64,000 nt of DNA, taken from the NCBI RefSeq assembly GCF_001418335.1, contig NZ_LIPP01000149.1:1-64000 (forward strand), in the 5' to 3' direction. The notes below the pieces were generated by a model. That model saw only the letters and a program-made list of their open reading frames with translations. It ran no database searches and was not told the origin of the DNA. This document shows positions 1 through 7,336 of the stretch, in pieces. The translations under genes and the position numbers were made by a program. Positions within the stretch are counted from its first letter, which is position 1. Every line of letters starts with the position of its first letter. This DNA comes from Streptomyces aurantiacus (lineage in GTDB: Bacteria > Actinomycetota > Actinomycetes > Streptomycetales > Streptomycetaceae).

Positions 1-28
1 GCCCCCGGACCCGCCGCGCCGCCCCTTC

Positions 29-847
29 GTGTCCCTCGCGCTCCCGGACACGTACGACGGCGACACCGTGCAGCCGCGTCAGGCCGGCCCCCGTCGGCGC
101 AGCAGCATCGTGGCCGCCGCGGCCTGCGTGGTGCTGGGGCTCGGCCTCATCGGCGGCGCGGTGACGGGGAGTTGGCTCACCGGGGACAGCTCGGGCGGGT
201 CCGCGACGCCGGACGCGTTCACCGCGGCCGGGGACCTGTGGCACAGCGTCCCCGTCGACGAGCTCTTCCCGGCCACGGTCAAGGGCGAGGGCGCCGGTCC
301 CGGCGGTGCCGACCGCACCTGGACCCGTATCGCCGTGGCCCCCGCCAGCGGCTGCGAGGACGCCTTCGACCCACTGCTGCGCAAGGCCCTCGCGCCCGCC
401 GGCTGCCTGCGTCTCCTGCGCGCCACCTACACGGACGCGACCCACAGCCATGTCATCACGGTCGGCCTGCTGTTCACGAAGGCCGACTCCGCCGCCATGG
501 CCGCACTGCACCGGCGGTTCGAGGAGCAGGGGCTCGACAGCCGGCGTGACCTCATGCCCCTCCCGTACGCCGCGAAGGGCACCCTCGCCGCGGGGTTCGG
601 CGACGGCCAGCGCGCCTCCTGGACGCTGTCGGTCCTGACCGACGCCCCGGTCGTCGTCTACGCGGTCTCCGGCTTCGCCGACGGCCGTGACATCGGCGAA
701 CCGGAGCCCGCCGCGGACGCGATGAAGGCCGACGCCACCACGCCCGTCGCGCAGGCCGGCCTCGGGCACGCCGCGCAGGGTCTCGCCGACCGCGTCGAGC
801 GGAGCCTGCGCAAGACCGTCGACCCGGCCACGGAGAAGCCGTCATGA
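29..847 (+). CDS. single-pass membrane protein upstream of mycosin
   Basis: Unrecognised protein of at least 272 residues. A basic cytoplasmic head (RRRSS) precedes one hydrophobic segment at about residues 29-50, followed by an extracytoplasmic domain containing two cysteines (SGCEDAF and AGCLRLL) that could form a disulfide. The reading frame is open to the left edge, so the GTG at 29 is only the first start visible and the gene may begin outside the window. Its stop overlaps the start of the mycosin-like protease by 4 bases (ATGA), so the two are translationally coupled and probably act together at the membrane. I know of no family function; a type VII secretion accessory role is inference from the neighbour alone. 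Confidence 0.75.
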   Translation: MSLALPDTYDGDTVQPRQAGPRRRSSIVAAAACVVLGLGLIGGAVTGSWLTGDSSGGSATPDAFTAAGDLWHSVPVDELFPATVKGEGAGPGGADRTWTRIAVAPASGCEDAFDPLLRKALAPAGCLRLLRATYTDATHSHVITVGLLFTKADSAAMAALHRRFEEQGLDSRRDLMPLPYAAKGTLAAGFGDGQRASWTLSVLTDAPVVVYAVSGFADGRDIGEPEPAADAMKADATTPVAQAGLGHAAQGLADRVERSLRKTVDPATEKPS

Positions 848-2028
848 CGCGAAGAGCCCCCCGGGGAAGGGGACTTCTGGTCGCCGTCCTGGCCGCCGGT
901 CTCGCCCTCCTGCCCGCCACCACCGCGCACGCCGACGGCATCCGCGCGAAGCAGTGGGCGCTGGACGCGATGCACACGCAGGAGGCCTGGCAGACGACGA
1001 AGGGCAAGGGCATCACCGTCGCCGTCCTCGACACGGGCGTCGACGACGAACACCCCGACCTGGCCGGCAATGTCCTCACCGGCAAGGACATGGTCGGTTT
1101 CGGCGCGGGCCGGGGCGACCGCCCGTGGGCCCGGCACGGCACGGCGATGGCCGGCATCATCGCGGGCCACGGACACGGCTCGGGCAACTCCGAGGGAGTC
1201 CTGGGCATCGCCCCCGAAGCGAAGATCCTCCCCGTCCGCGTGATCCTCGAAGACGGCGACTCGGCCCGGGGCAAGGCCCGCAACACCCGCGGCAACGCCC
1301 TCGCCGAAGGCATCCGGTGGGCTGCCGACCACGGCGCCGACGTCATCAACCTCTCCCTCGGCGACGACTCCAAGTCCGCCCACCCGGAGCCTGCCGAGGA
1401 CGCCGCCGTCCAGTACGCCCTGAAGAAGGGCGCCGCCGTGGTCGCCTCGGCAGGGAACGGCGGCGAGAAGGGCGACCACATCTCGTACCCGGCGGCCTAC
1501 CCGGGCGTGATCGCCGCGACCGCCGTCGACCGCTACGGCACCCGCGCCTCGTTCTCCACCCGCCGCTGGTACGCCACGGTCAGTGCCCCCGGCGTCGACG
1601 TCGTCATAGCCGACCCCGACCGGAAGTACTACGAGGGGTGGGGCACCAGCGCCGCGTCGGCCTTCGTCTCCGGCGCCGTCGCCCTCGTCAAGGCGGCCCA
1701 CCCCGGCCTGTCTCCGGCCCAGATCAAGGACCTCCTGGAGGAGACGGCCCGCAACGCCCCCAGCGGCGGCCGTGACGACTCCCGGGGATACGGCTTCGTG
1801 GACCCCGCGGCAGCGATCAAGGAGGCCGCAGGGCTGAAGCCGGACGACCTGGGCACGGCGGCCCACGCCGGCAAGTACTTCGGCAAGGGCCCGGACACCG
1901 AAGAGGACGACGGGCCCTCGACCGCGTGGGCCGGCCCCCTGGCAGGCAGCGTCGGCGGCGTCCTCCTCGTCATGGCGACCATCCTCTGGCGAGGCAGCAG
2001 ACGGCCCCGCAGGACCGACAGCCCGTAG
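844..2028 (+). CDS. mycP: mycosin-like S8 subtilisin family serine protease
   Basis: Membrane-anchored extracellular serine protease of the subtilisin family (394 aa). It has a signal peptide (about residues 1-30, ending AHA), the catalytic Asp in VLDTGVDDEHPDL (D63), His in RHGTAMAG (H98), the oxyanion Asn in SAGNGG (N205) and Ser in GTSAASAF (S269). A C-terminal transmembrane helix (about 362-381) is followed by RRPRR. A signal peptide plus catalytic triad plus C-terminal anchor is the mycosin (MycP) architecture associated with type VII secretion. It is coupled by ATGA overlap to the upstream membrane protein. No EccC or WXG100 gene is in view, so a link to a secretion system depends on sequence to the left. 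Confidence 0.85.
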   Translation: MTRRAPRGRGLLVAVLAAGLALLPATTAHADGIRAKQWALDAMHTQEAWQTTKGKGITVAVLDTGVDDEHPDLAGNVLTGKDMVGFGAGRGDRPWARHGTAMAGIIAGHGHGSGNSEGVLGIAPEAKILPVRVILEDGDSARGKARNTRGNALAEGIRWAADHGADVINLSLGDDSKSAHPEPAEDAAVQYALKKGAAVVASAGNGGEKGDHISYPAAYPGVIAATAVDRYGTRASFSTRRWYATVSAPGVDVVIADPDRKYYEGWGTSAASAFVSGAVALVKAAHPGLSPAQIKDLLEETARNAPSGGRDDSRGYGFVDPAAAIKEAAGLKPDDLGTAAHAGKYFGKGPDTEEDDGPSTAWAGPLAGSVGGVLLVMATILWRGSRRPRRTDSP

Positions 2029-2031
2029 GCA

Positions 2032-2045
2032 CCCTCGTACGAGGG
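2032..2045. terminator. palindrome between convergent genes
   Basis: A perfect 14-bp palindrome, CCCTCGTACGAGGG, lies between the convergent mycosin and serine hydrolase genes. It could act as a short bidirectional terminator, but there is no T-run, so this is a weak call. Confidence 0.35.
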
Positions 2046-2073
2046 AGCACACAGCGAGTCGGTTCACGGCGGG

Positions 2074-3072
2074 TCAGTTCTTCGCGAGGACGGACACGGC
2101 GGCCTTCGCGGCCGTCTCCACCAGTGAAATACCCTTGGCCTTGGTGGAGTTGCCGTCGGACAGCACCGCGACGAGGTACTCACGACCGCCCGCCTTCACC
2201 CGTCCGACGCTGTTGATGTCCCACAGCCCCGTCGCGCTCCGCGGCAGCCAGCCGTTCTTCAGCGCGAACCCGGAAGGCCCCGCGGCCGACACTCCCCAGT
2301 CCTGCCCCGCGGCGATGTCTCCCATCAGCCCCCGCAGGTATTGCCGGGAGTCCGCGTCGAGCTCCGAGTCGTCCCCGAACACCTGCCGCAGCAGGGTGAG
2401 CTGATCGGCGGCCGTGGTCTGCGTCAGCCCCCACAGCAGCCCGTCCCCGCCCTGTGTGTCGCCGAGTCCGAAGCGCTTGTTCGCCGCCGCCAGCCCTTGC
2501 GCCTGACCGATCGCCTTCCACAGTGCCGTCGCGGACGCGTTGTCACTGTCGCGGATCATCGCGGCGGCGTACGTCTTCTCCCGCGCGGTGAGCCCGCGCC
2601 CCGCGTCCTGGGCCTGCAACAGCAGCGAGGCCAGGATGTCGGCCTTCACGATGCTCGCGGTGTCGAACGCCCCGTCCCCGTACACCGCACTCCGACCGGA
2701 CTCCGTGTCCAGCACCGCCACCGACACCCGCGCCCCGGCCTCGACGGGGACCGCCCCCACCGCCTCGGCGAGCAGCGCGTCCCGGTCCACCGGGGAAGCG
2801 GAAACGGAAGCGGAAACGGGAGTGGTGGCCCGCGCGGGACCGGTCGTGGACAGGGGTGCCGTCGCGGATTCCACCGTCGCCTCCATCGCCGCCGTCGTCC
2901 CGGGTGACGCCGAGGAGGATACGAGCTCGCCGGGGTCGTGCGCCCGCGCGGTCACATACACCGACCCCGCGGCCGTGACGCCCAGAAGGACGACGGAGAC
3001 GACCGCCGCATGGCCGAGAGGCCCCCGGCGTGCTCTGTGAGGGAACATGCCCCCGAGCCTGGACCGCGCCAC
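2074..3072 (-). CDS. class A beta-lactamase-like serine hydrolase
   Basis: Exported serine hydrolase of the penicillin-binding/beta-lactamase fold (332 aa from the GTG at 3072; an ATG at 3048 is an alternative start). An N-terminal membrane segment (about residues 21-42) is followed by a Ser/Thr/Ala-rich spacer and the catalytic domain. The active-site SxxK is S140-I-V-K143 and the second motif is SDN (176-178). The third box appears as K-N-G instead of KTG, in ALKNGWLPR. The replaced KTG box and long spacer suggest a peptidoglycan-related or orphan hydrolase more than a resistance enzyme. It is convergent with the mycosin gene and faces away from the SseB-like gene. Confidence 0.8.
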   Translation of the reverse strand: MARSRLGGMFPHRARRGPLGHAAVVSVVLLGVTAAGSVYVTARAHDPGELVSSSASPGTTAAMEATVESATAPLSTTGPARATTPVSASVSASPVDRDALLAEAVGAVPVEAGARVSVAVLDTESGRSAVYGDGAFDTASIVKADILASLLLQAQDAGRGLTAREKTYAAAMIRDSDNASATALWKAIGQAQGLAAANKRFGLGDTQGGDGLLWGLTQTTAADQLTLLRQVFGDDSELDADSRQYLRGLMGDIAAGQDWGVSAAGPSGFALKNGWLPRSATGLWDINSVGRVKAGGREYLVAVLSDGNSTKAKGISLVETAAKAAVSVLAKN

Positions 3073-3199
3073 TGTGCGCCGGGTTAGACGCAGGTGAGAA
3101 GCGTGTCAGGGATCGCTGAGAAACCCCTGAGTCCGGTGAACGCCCCGTTTCCGGGGCGGGCAAAGCGCGCGATAAGGCCCACCGATAGGGTCGGTGCCC

Positions 3200-3934
3200 G
3201 TGGCGAACAAGAGCATCCCCGACCCCGGTTTCTCCGACGACGACGGCTCCGCCGACCCCCGGCTGAGCGCGGCGCTCGCCGCCTGGGCCGAGGACCGGTC
3301 CGCGCACGGTCCCGTCCTGGCGGCACTCAAGGACGCGCGGCTCCTCGTCCCCGTCGTCGCCGTGCTCGGCGAGGTCGAGGAGGACGAGCAGGGGCTGCGC
3401 CACGAGAAGACCAGCGACATGGCCGTCCCCACCCTCAAGGCCGGCGACCGCACCGCGCTGCCCGCCTTCACCTCCACCGCATCGCTGGCCCGCTGGGACC
3501 CCGCGGCCCGCCCCGTGGCCGTACCCCTGCACCAGGCGCTCCAGGCCGCGGCGCACGAGAAGGCCGACACGGTCGTGCTCGACCTGGCGGGTCCTGTCGC
3601 GTACGAGCTGACCGGCCCGGCCCTGCTGGCCCTCGCGGAGGGGCGTGCGACGACGGACCCGCTGGCCGATCCCGCCGTGGTCGCCGCGGTACGCGCCTCG
3701 GTCGCCGCCGAGCCCCTGGTGCTCCGCGCCCACCTCGGCCCCGGGCAGGCCGACGGCACCCTGGCCCTCGTACTGGACCCGGCCGCCGCCCCGGCCGAGA
3801 CCGCCCAGGCCGTCGCCCGGCGCCTCGCGGCCGACGAGACACTGAGGGCCCGCCTGGTGCGCGGCCTCGACCTGGCACTCCTGCCGGCCGGGGCGACGCC
3901 GCCGGGCGAGCCCTTGTACGTACGGACCCCGTAG
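3200..3934 (+). CDS. SseB family protein
   Basis: Cytoplasmic protein (244 aa) resembling the actinobacterial SseB N-terminal-domain family. The recognisable parts are VLAALKDARLLVPVVAV, FTSTASLARWDP and the C-terminal LARRLAADETL-like region. I chose the GTG at 3200 (giving VANKSIPDPGF) because this N-terminus is typical; a second GTG lies two codons upstream. A TAGGGT -10-like box at 3186-3191 would put transcription nearly at the start codon, so the mRNA may be almost leaderless. The function is unknown in this family apart from a proposed protein-binding role. It converges on the DUF1844 gene with 26 bp between the stops. Confidence 0.75.
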   Translation: MANKSIPDPGFSDDDGSADPRLSAALAAWAEDRSAHGPVLAALKDARLLVPVVAVLGEVEEDEQGLRHEKTSDMAVPTLKAGDRTALPAFTSTASLARWDPAARPVAVPLHQALQAAAHEKADTVVLDLAGPVAYELTGPALLALAEGRATTDPLADPAVVAAVRASVAAEPLVLRAHLGPGQADGTLALVLDPAAAPAETAQAVARRLAADETLRARLVRGLDLALLPAGATPPGEPLYVRTP

Positions 3935-3960
3935 GGCGCGCGGGGACCGCGCGACGACCG

Positions 3961-4317
3961 TCAGCCGTAAATGGGGCCGGTGTACTTCTCGCCCGGGCCC
4001 TGGCCCGGCTCGTCCGGGACGAGGGAGGCCTCGCGGAACGCCAGCTGCAGCGACTTCAGGCCGTCCCGCAGCGGCGACGCGTGGAAGGAGCTGATCTCGG
4101 TCGCGCTCGCGTCGAGCAGCCCGGCCAGCGCGTGGACCAGCTTGCGCGCCTCGTCGAGGTCCTTGTACTTGTCGCCCTCCTCGGTCAGGCCGAGCTTCAC
4201 GGCGGCGGCGCTCATCAGGTTCACGGCGACCGTGACCAGGACCTCGACCGCGGGGACCTCGGCGATGTCACGGGTCATGTCGTCGAAACCGGGGGTCTGG
4301 GGAGGGGTGTCACTCAT
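3961..4317 (-). CDS. DUF1844 domain protein
   Basis: Small acidic cytoplasmic protein (118 aa) of the DUF1844 family, recognised from VEVLVTVAVNLMSAAAVKLGL and DLDEARKLVHALAGLLD. The ATG at 4317 (MSDTPPQTPGF) is the conserved start; the open frame runs further upstream, but that extension is rich in rare choices and crosses the infC promoter region. It lies divergent from infC, a neighbourhood that is conserved in Streptomyces to my knowledge. The biochemical function is unknown. Confidence 0.85.
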   Translation of the reverse strand: MSDTPPQTPGFDDMTRDIAEVPAVEVLVTVAVNLMSAAAVKLGLTEEGDKYKDLDEARKLVHALAGLLDASATEISSFHASPLRDGLKSLQLAFREASLVPDEPGQGPGEKYTGPIYG

Positions 4318-4742
4318 GCCCACACGATAGGCCCAGGACCGTCGGCCCCCGCCCGCGGGAGACAGACGGGAGACAGTAGGGGAGACGTACGGGAGCGGGG
4401 TACGCGCACCAATTAGCACCACTCCGGGGGAGCTGCTAACCTTGTGTAACGACCGGCCGGACACTCCTGTGCCCGGCCCGCAAGTGGAGGCTCCGATCTC
4501 CCACCCGACCATCCTCCGGGACGGCGGGTCACCCGGTCAGGCGGCCACCATCGTTCCGTACGGACGATGGAGTCGCTGGATATGCGCCCCGCGGTTGACC
4601 GCGGCGGTGCTCCGGTAATCCTTGGAGCCACCGCCTGCGTCCCGTCCGGGGCATTTTTCATGTGCCGGAGTGGTTGGTCCAGTGAAAAGACGTACGCGAG
4701 CTGTCTGCCAGGCAGCCGTGTGGTGCTATCCGAGGAGGATCC
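4318..4742 (+). promoter_or_regulatory. infC promoter and structured leader
   Basis: A 425-bp gap between DUF1844 and infC holds a candidate promoter (TTAGCA at 4413-4418, 18-bp spacer, TAACCT at 4437-4442) and about 300 nt of leader. Hairpins visible in the leader are CCATCGT/ACGATGG (4548-4554 with 4564-4570), CCGCGGT/ACCGCGG (4589-4595 with 4598-4604) and CGGTG-CTCC/GGAG-C-CACCG (4605-4613 with 4624-4633). A T5 run follows at 4654-4658. Stem, stem, stem, then U-run looks like a transcription attenuator ahead of a ribosomal-protein operon. A strong ribosome binding site, CGAGGAGG, lies at 4731-4738, just before the ATC start. Confidence 0.6.
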
Positions 4743-5432
4743 ATCAGCGCCGAGCCCCGCATCAACGACCGGATTCGCGTTCCCGAGGTGCGACTTGTCG
4801 GTCCCAGCGGCGAGCAGGTCGGGATTGTTCCGCTTGCCAAGGCCCTGGAGCTTGCACAGGAGTACGACCTGGACCTGGTCGAGGTCGCCGCGACCGCGCG
4901 TCCGCCGGTCTGCAAGCTCATGGACTACGGGAAGTTCAAGTACGAGTCGGCCATGAAGGCCCGTGAGGCGCGCAAGAACCAGGCGCACACGGTCATCAAG
5001 GAGATGAAGCTCCGGCCGAAGATCGACCCGCACGACTATGACACCAAGAAGGGTCACGTCGTTCGGTTCCTCAAGCAGGGCGACAAGGTCAAGATCACGA
5101 TCATGTTCCGTGGTCGCGAGCAGTCCCGGCCGGAACTCGGCTACCGGCTGCTGCAGCGGCTCGCTTCGGATGTCGAGGACCTCGGGTTCGTCGAGTCCAA
5201 CCCGAAGCAGGACGGCCGAAACATGATCATGGTTCTCGGGCCGCACAAGAAGAAGACCGAGGCGATGGCCGAGGCCCGTGAGGCCCAGGCGGCGCGCAAG
5301 GCGGAGGCGAAGGCCAACCCGGGCAAGTCGCAGAACCACGCGGGCGACGACCTCCCCGACGGGGAGATCGACGAGGCCGCCGACGACGTCGAGATCGCCG
5401 AGGCCCCGGCCCAGGAGTCCGCCGACGTCTGA
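4743..5432 (+). CDS. infC: translation initiation factor IF-3
   Basis: IF-3 (229 aa) binds the 30S subunit, prevents 50S joining and rejects non-canonical start codons. I place the start at ATC 4743: it gives the conserved IF-3 N-terminus ([19 protein letters not shown]), sits 4 bases after GAGGAGG, and no ATG, GTG or TTG lies in frame between the ribosome binding site and the ATG at 4788, which would delete the conserved start. The linker [10 protein letters not shown] and the C-domain [16 protein letters not shown] are intact. The acidic, low-complexity tail after about residue 190 is typical of actinobacteria. The rare start should make infC translation subject to IF-3's own discrimination (autoregulation), as known in E. 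coli, where the start is AUU. It is the first gene of infC-rpmI-rplT. Confidence 0.95.
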   Translation: MSAEPRINDRIRVPEVRLVGPSGEQVGIVPLAKALELAQEYDLDLVEVAATARPPVCKLMDYGKFKYESAMKAREARKNQAHTVIKEMKLRPKIDPHDYDTKKGHVVRFLKQGDKVKITIMFRGREQSRPELGYRLLQRLASDVEDLGFVESNPKQDGRNMIMVLGPHKKKTEAMAEAREAQAARKAEAKANPGKSQNHAGDDLPDGEIDEAADDVEIAEAPAQESADV

Positions 5433-5433
5433 T

Positions 5434-5530
5434 CCGGGACGCGAGTCCCGGAGAGTTTCCGGACGTGAGTCCGGGGACGTCAACCGATACGTATGACGTT
5501 CCGTTGTGCCCGGTTTCACGACCGGGCACA
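5434..5530 (+). ncRNA. three intercistronic hairpins, infC-rpmI
   Basis: Between infC and rpmI the transcript can fold three perfect hairpins. The first is CCGGGAC-GCGA-GTCCCGG (5434-5451), the second CCGGAC-GTGA-GTCCGG (5459-5474), and the third is TGTGCCCGGT/ACCGGGCACA with a 6-nt loop (5505-5530). The first two are closed by GNRA tetraloops. This is a candidate cis-regulatory RNA, for example a ribosomal-protein (L35/L20) binding site or an mRNA-processing/stability element. No described element of this shape comes to mind for this position in actinobacteria. Confidence 0.5.
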
Positions 5531-5561
5531 GGAGCGCCACCGACGAGGAGAGAACGGCGCT

Positions 5562-5756
5562 ATGCCGAAGAACAAGTCGCACAGCGGTGCCAGCAAGCGC
5601 TTCAAGATCACCGGCTCCGGCAAGGTGCTCCGCGAGCGTGCCGGCAAGCGCCACCTGCTTGAGCACAAGTCGTCCCGCGTGACGCGCCGCCTCACCGGCA
5701 ACGCCGAGATGGCTCCGGGTGACGCCAAGAAGATCAAGAAGCTTCTCGGCAAGTGA
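5562..5756 (+). CDS. rpmI: 50S ribosomal protein L35
   Basis: Ribosomal protein bL35 (64 aa), highly basic, starting [15 protein letters not shown] and ending KKIKKLLGK, the normal family length. The ATG at 5562 follows GAGGAG (5535-5540) at a suitable distance; the open frame upstream is not conserved. It is the second gene of the infC operon, lying between two intercistronic regions full of RNA hairpins. Confidence 0.97.
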   Translation: MPKNKSHSGASKRFKITGSGKVLRERAGKRHLLEHKSSRVTRRLTGNAEMAPGDAKKIKKLLGK

Positions 5757-5762
5757 CGCGTC

Positions 5763-5832
5763 GGCGCCTCGGCGCCGTCCGTCAGGACCGGGACCCCATC
5801 GATTTCGGACCGTGTGACGACCACCACGGTCC
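5763..5832 (+). ncRNA. hairpins between rpmI and rplT
   Basis: The 95-nt rpmI-rplT spacer contains CGGCGCC/GGCGCCG (about 5763-5778) and GGACCGTG/CACGGTCC (5807-5814 with 5825-5832). The second stem ends only 8 bases before the rplT ribosome binding site (AAGGAG, 5839-5844). It could modulate rplT translation or be a processing site. Confidence 0.4.
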
Positions 5833-5851
5833 CGCTACAAGGAGTTAACAA

Positions 5852-6235
5852 GTGGCACGCGTCAAGCGGGCAGTCAACGCCCACAAGAAGCGCCGGGCGA
5901 TCCTCGAAGCCGCCAGCGGCTACCGCGGTCAGCGTTCGCGCCTGTACCGCAAGGCCAAGGAGCAGGTCACCCACTCCCTGGTCTACAACTACAACGACCG
6001 CAAGAAGCGCAAGGGCGACTTCCGCCGGCTGTGGATCCAGCGCATCAACGCCGCTGCCCGCGCCAACGGCATGACGTACAACCGCCTCATTCAGGGCCTG
6101 AACGCCGCGAACATCGAGGTCGACCGCAAGATCCTCGCTGAGCTGGCCGTCAACGACGCCAACGCGTTCGCCGCCCTCGTCGAGGTCGCGCAGAAGGCCC
6201 TGCCGTCGGACGTCAACGCGCCCAAGGCTGCGTGA
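5852..6235 (+). CDS. rplT: 50S ribosomal protein L20
   Basis: Ribosomal protein bL20 (127 aa), needed early in 50S assembly and, in several bacteria, the autogenous repressor of its own operon. The N-terminus [15 protein letters not shown] and the core [29 protein letters not shown] are canonical. The GTG start at 5852 follows AAGGAG at 5839-5844. It is the last gene of infC-rpmI-rplT and is followed by a terminator at 6264-6308. If L20 regulates the operon here, the hairpins upstream of rpmI and rplT are the natural targets (inference). Confidence 0.97.
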   Translation: MARVKRAVNAHKKRRAILEAASGYRGQRSRLYRKAKEQVTHSLVYNYNDRKKRKGDFRRLWIQRINAAARANGMTYNRLIQGLNAANIEVDRKILAELAVNDANAFAALVEVAQKALPSDVNAPKAA

Positions 6236-6263
6236 CGCTGGCGCTGGCCTCGGCCGGATCGTG

Positions 6264-6308
6264 TGTGGGCTCGCTTGCCTCAGGGCTGCGGGCCCACATT
6301 TGTTTTCA
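6264..6308 (+). terminator. rho-independent terminator of infC-rpmI-rplT
   Basis: The stem TGTGGGC (6264-6270) pairs with GCCCACA (6292-6298) and is followed at once by the T-rich tail ATTTGTTTTC. It lies 28 bp after the rplT stop. Confidence 0.7.
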
Positions 6309-6383
6309 AAATGGGGTGCCCCCTTCGCTCGGTGAGTTCGTGGCGAGTTGGCGGCGAGGGGCCCGTAAACCGAAAGAGAACCC

Positions 6384-7226
6384 ATGTCCAGCGGTCCCGA
6401 GCTGATCTCTCCGCGCTCGCAGCGTGTGTCCGCCGCTCGGCGGCTCGCCAGGCGGAGCTTCCGGGGCAAGGAGCGGCTGTTCCTCGCCGAGGGGCCGCAG
6501 GCCGTGCGGGAGGCGGCCGCCCACCGGGTCGGAGCCGAGCCCGCTCTCGTCGAACTGTTCGCCACGGTCGACGCCGCCGAGCGGTACGCCGACATCGTGG
6601 GGGCGGCCCGCGATGCCGGCGCCCGGGTGCACCTCGCCGCCGACGACGTGATCGCGGACATCTCGACGACCGTCACCCCGCAGGGACTCGTCGGGACCTG
6701 CCGGTTCCTGGACACCCCCTTCGAGGACATTCTCACGGCGGAACCCAAGCTGGTCGCCGTCCTGGCGCACGTGCGCGACCCCGGGAACGCGGGCACCGTC
6801 CTGCGGTGCGCCGACGCCGCCGGCGCCGACGCCGTCGTCCTCACCGACGCGTCCGTCGACCTCTACAACCCCAAGTGCGTGCGGGCGTCGGTCGGTTCGC
6901 TGTTCCATCTGCCCGTCGCGGTCGGCGTACCCGTGGAGCGCGCGGTGCAGGGACTCAGGGACGCCGGCGTACGCGTCCTCGCCGCCGACGGCGCGGGCGA
7001 GGACGACCTGGACGACGAACTCGACAAGGGCACCATGGGCGGGCCGACCGCCTGGGTGTTCGGCAACGAGGCATGGGGGCTCCCCGCGGAGACCCGCGCG
7101 CTGGCCGACGCCGTCGTGCGCGTACCGATTCACGGCAAGGCCGAGAGCCTGAACCTCGCGACCGCCGCCGCCGTATGTCTCTACGCGTCGGCTCGCGCGC
7201 AGCGGGCCCGCCGTGCTCGTTCCTGA
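6384..7226 (+). CDS. TrmH/SpoU family RNA 2'-O-methyltransferase
   Basis: RNA methyltransferase of the SPOUT/TrmH class (280 aa), likely methylating the 2'-O of a 23S rRNA nucleotide with SAM. The N-terminal substrate-binding region (residues 1-100) includes SRRSFRGKERLFLAEGPQAV-type sequence. The knotted SAM domain shows motif 1 in HVRDPGNAGTVLRCADAAG, motif 2 in WVFGNEAWGLP and motif 3 in IPIHGKAESLNLATAAAVCL (read here as VPIHGKAESLNLATA). Its place between rplT and pheS fits a ribosome-modification role. It has its own transcription start, since a terminator separates it from rplT. The target base cannot be told from sequence. Confidence 0.9.
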   Translation: MSSGPELISPRSQRVSAARRLARRSFRGKERLFLAEGPQAVREAAAHRVGAEPALVELFATVDAAERYADIVGAARDAGARVHLAADDVIADISTTVTPQGLVGTCRFLDTPFEDILTAEPKLVAVLAHVRDPGNAGTVLRCADAAGADAVVLTDASVDLYNPKCVRASVGSLFHLPVAVGVPVERAVQGLRDAGVRVLAADGAGEDDLDDELDKGTMGGPTAWVFGNEAWGLPAETRALADAVVRVPIHGKAESLNLATAAAVCLYASARAQRARRARS

Positions 7227-7267
7227 GGGGGTCCGTTCCGTCACTCCCAGCTAGTAGGGTGACGGGT

Positions 7268-7336
7268 TCGGGGACCCGCCCCCAAACTCTCGGCTGCGCT
7301 CGACGAGCAGGGAGGTACCCCCGATGCCGGACGAGA
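7268..7336 (+). repeat. dispersed Streptomyces repeat before sensor kinase
   Basis: The segment with GGGACCCGCCCCCAAACTCT, then CGGCTGCGCTCGA and ending in GGGAGGTACCCCCGATG, matches a short G/C-palindromic element that I recognise as widespread just upstream of Streptomyces genes. Here it supplies the ribosome binding site (GGGAGG) of the histidine kinase. Only one copy of this type is seen in the window. Confidence 0.5.
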
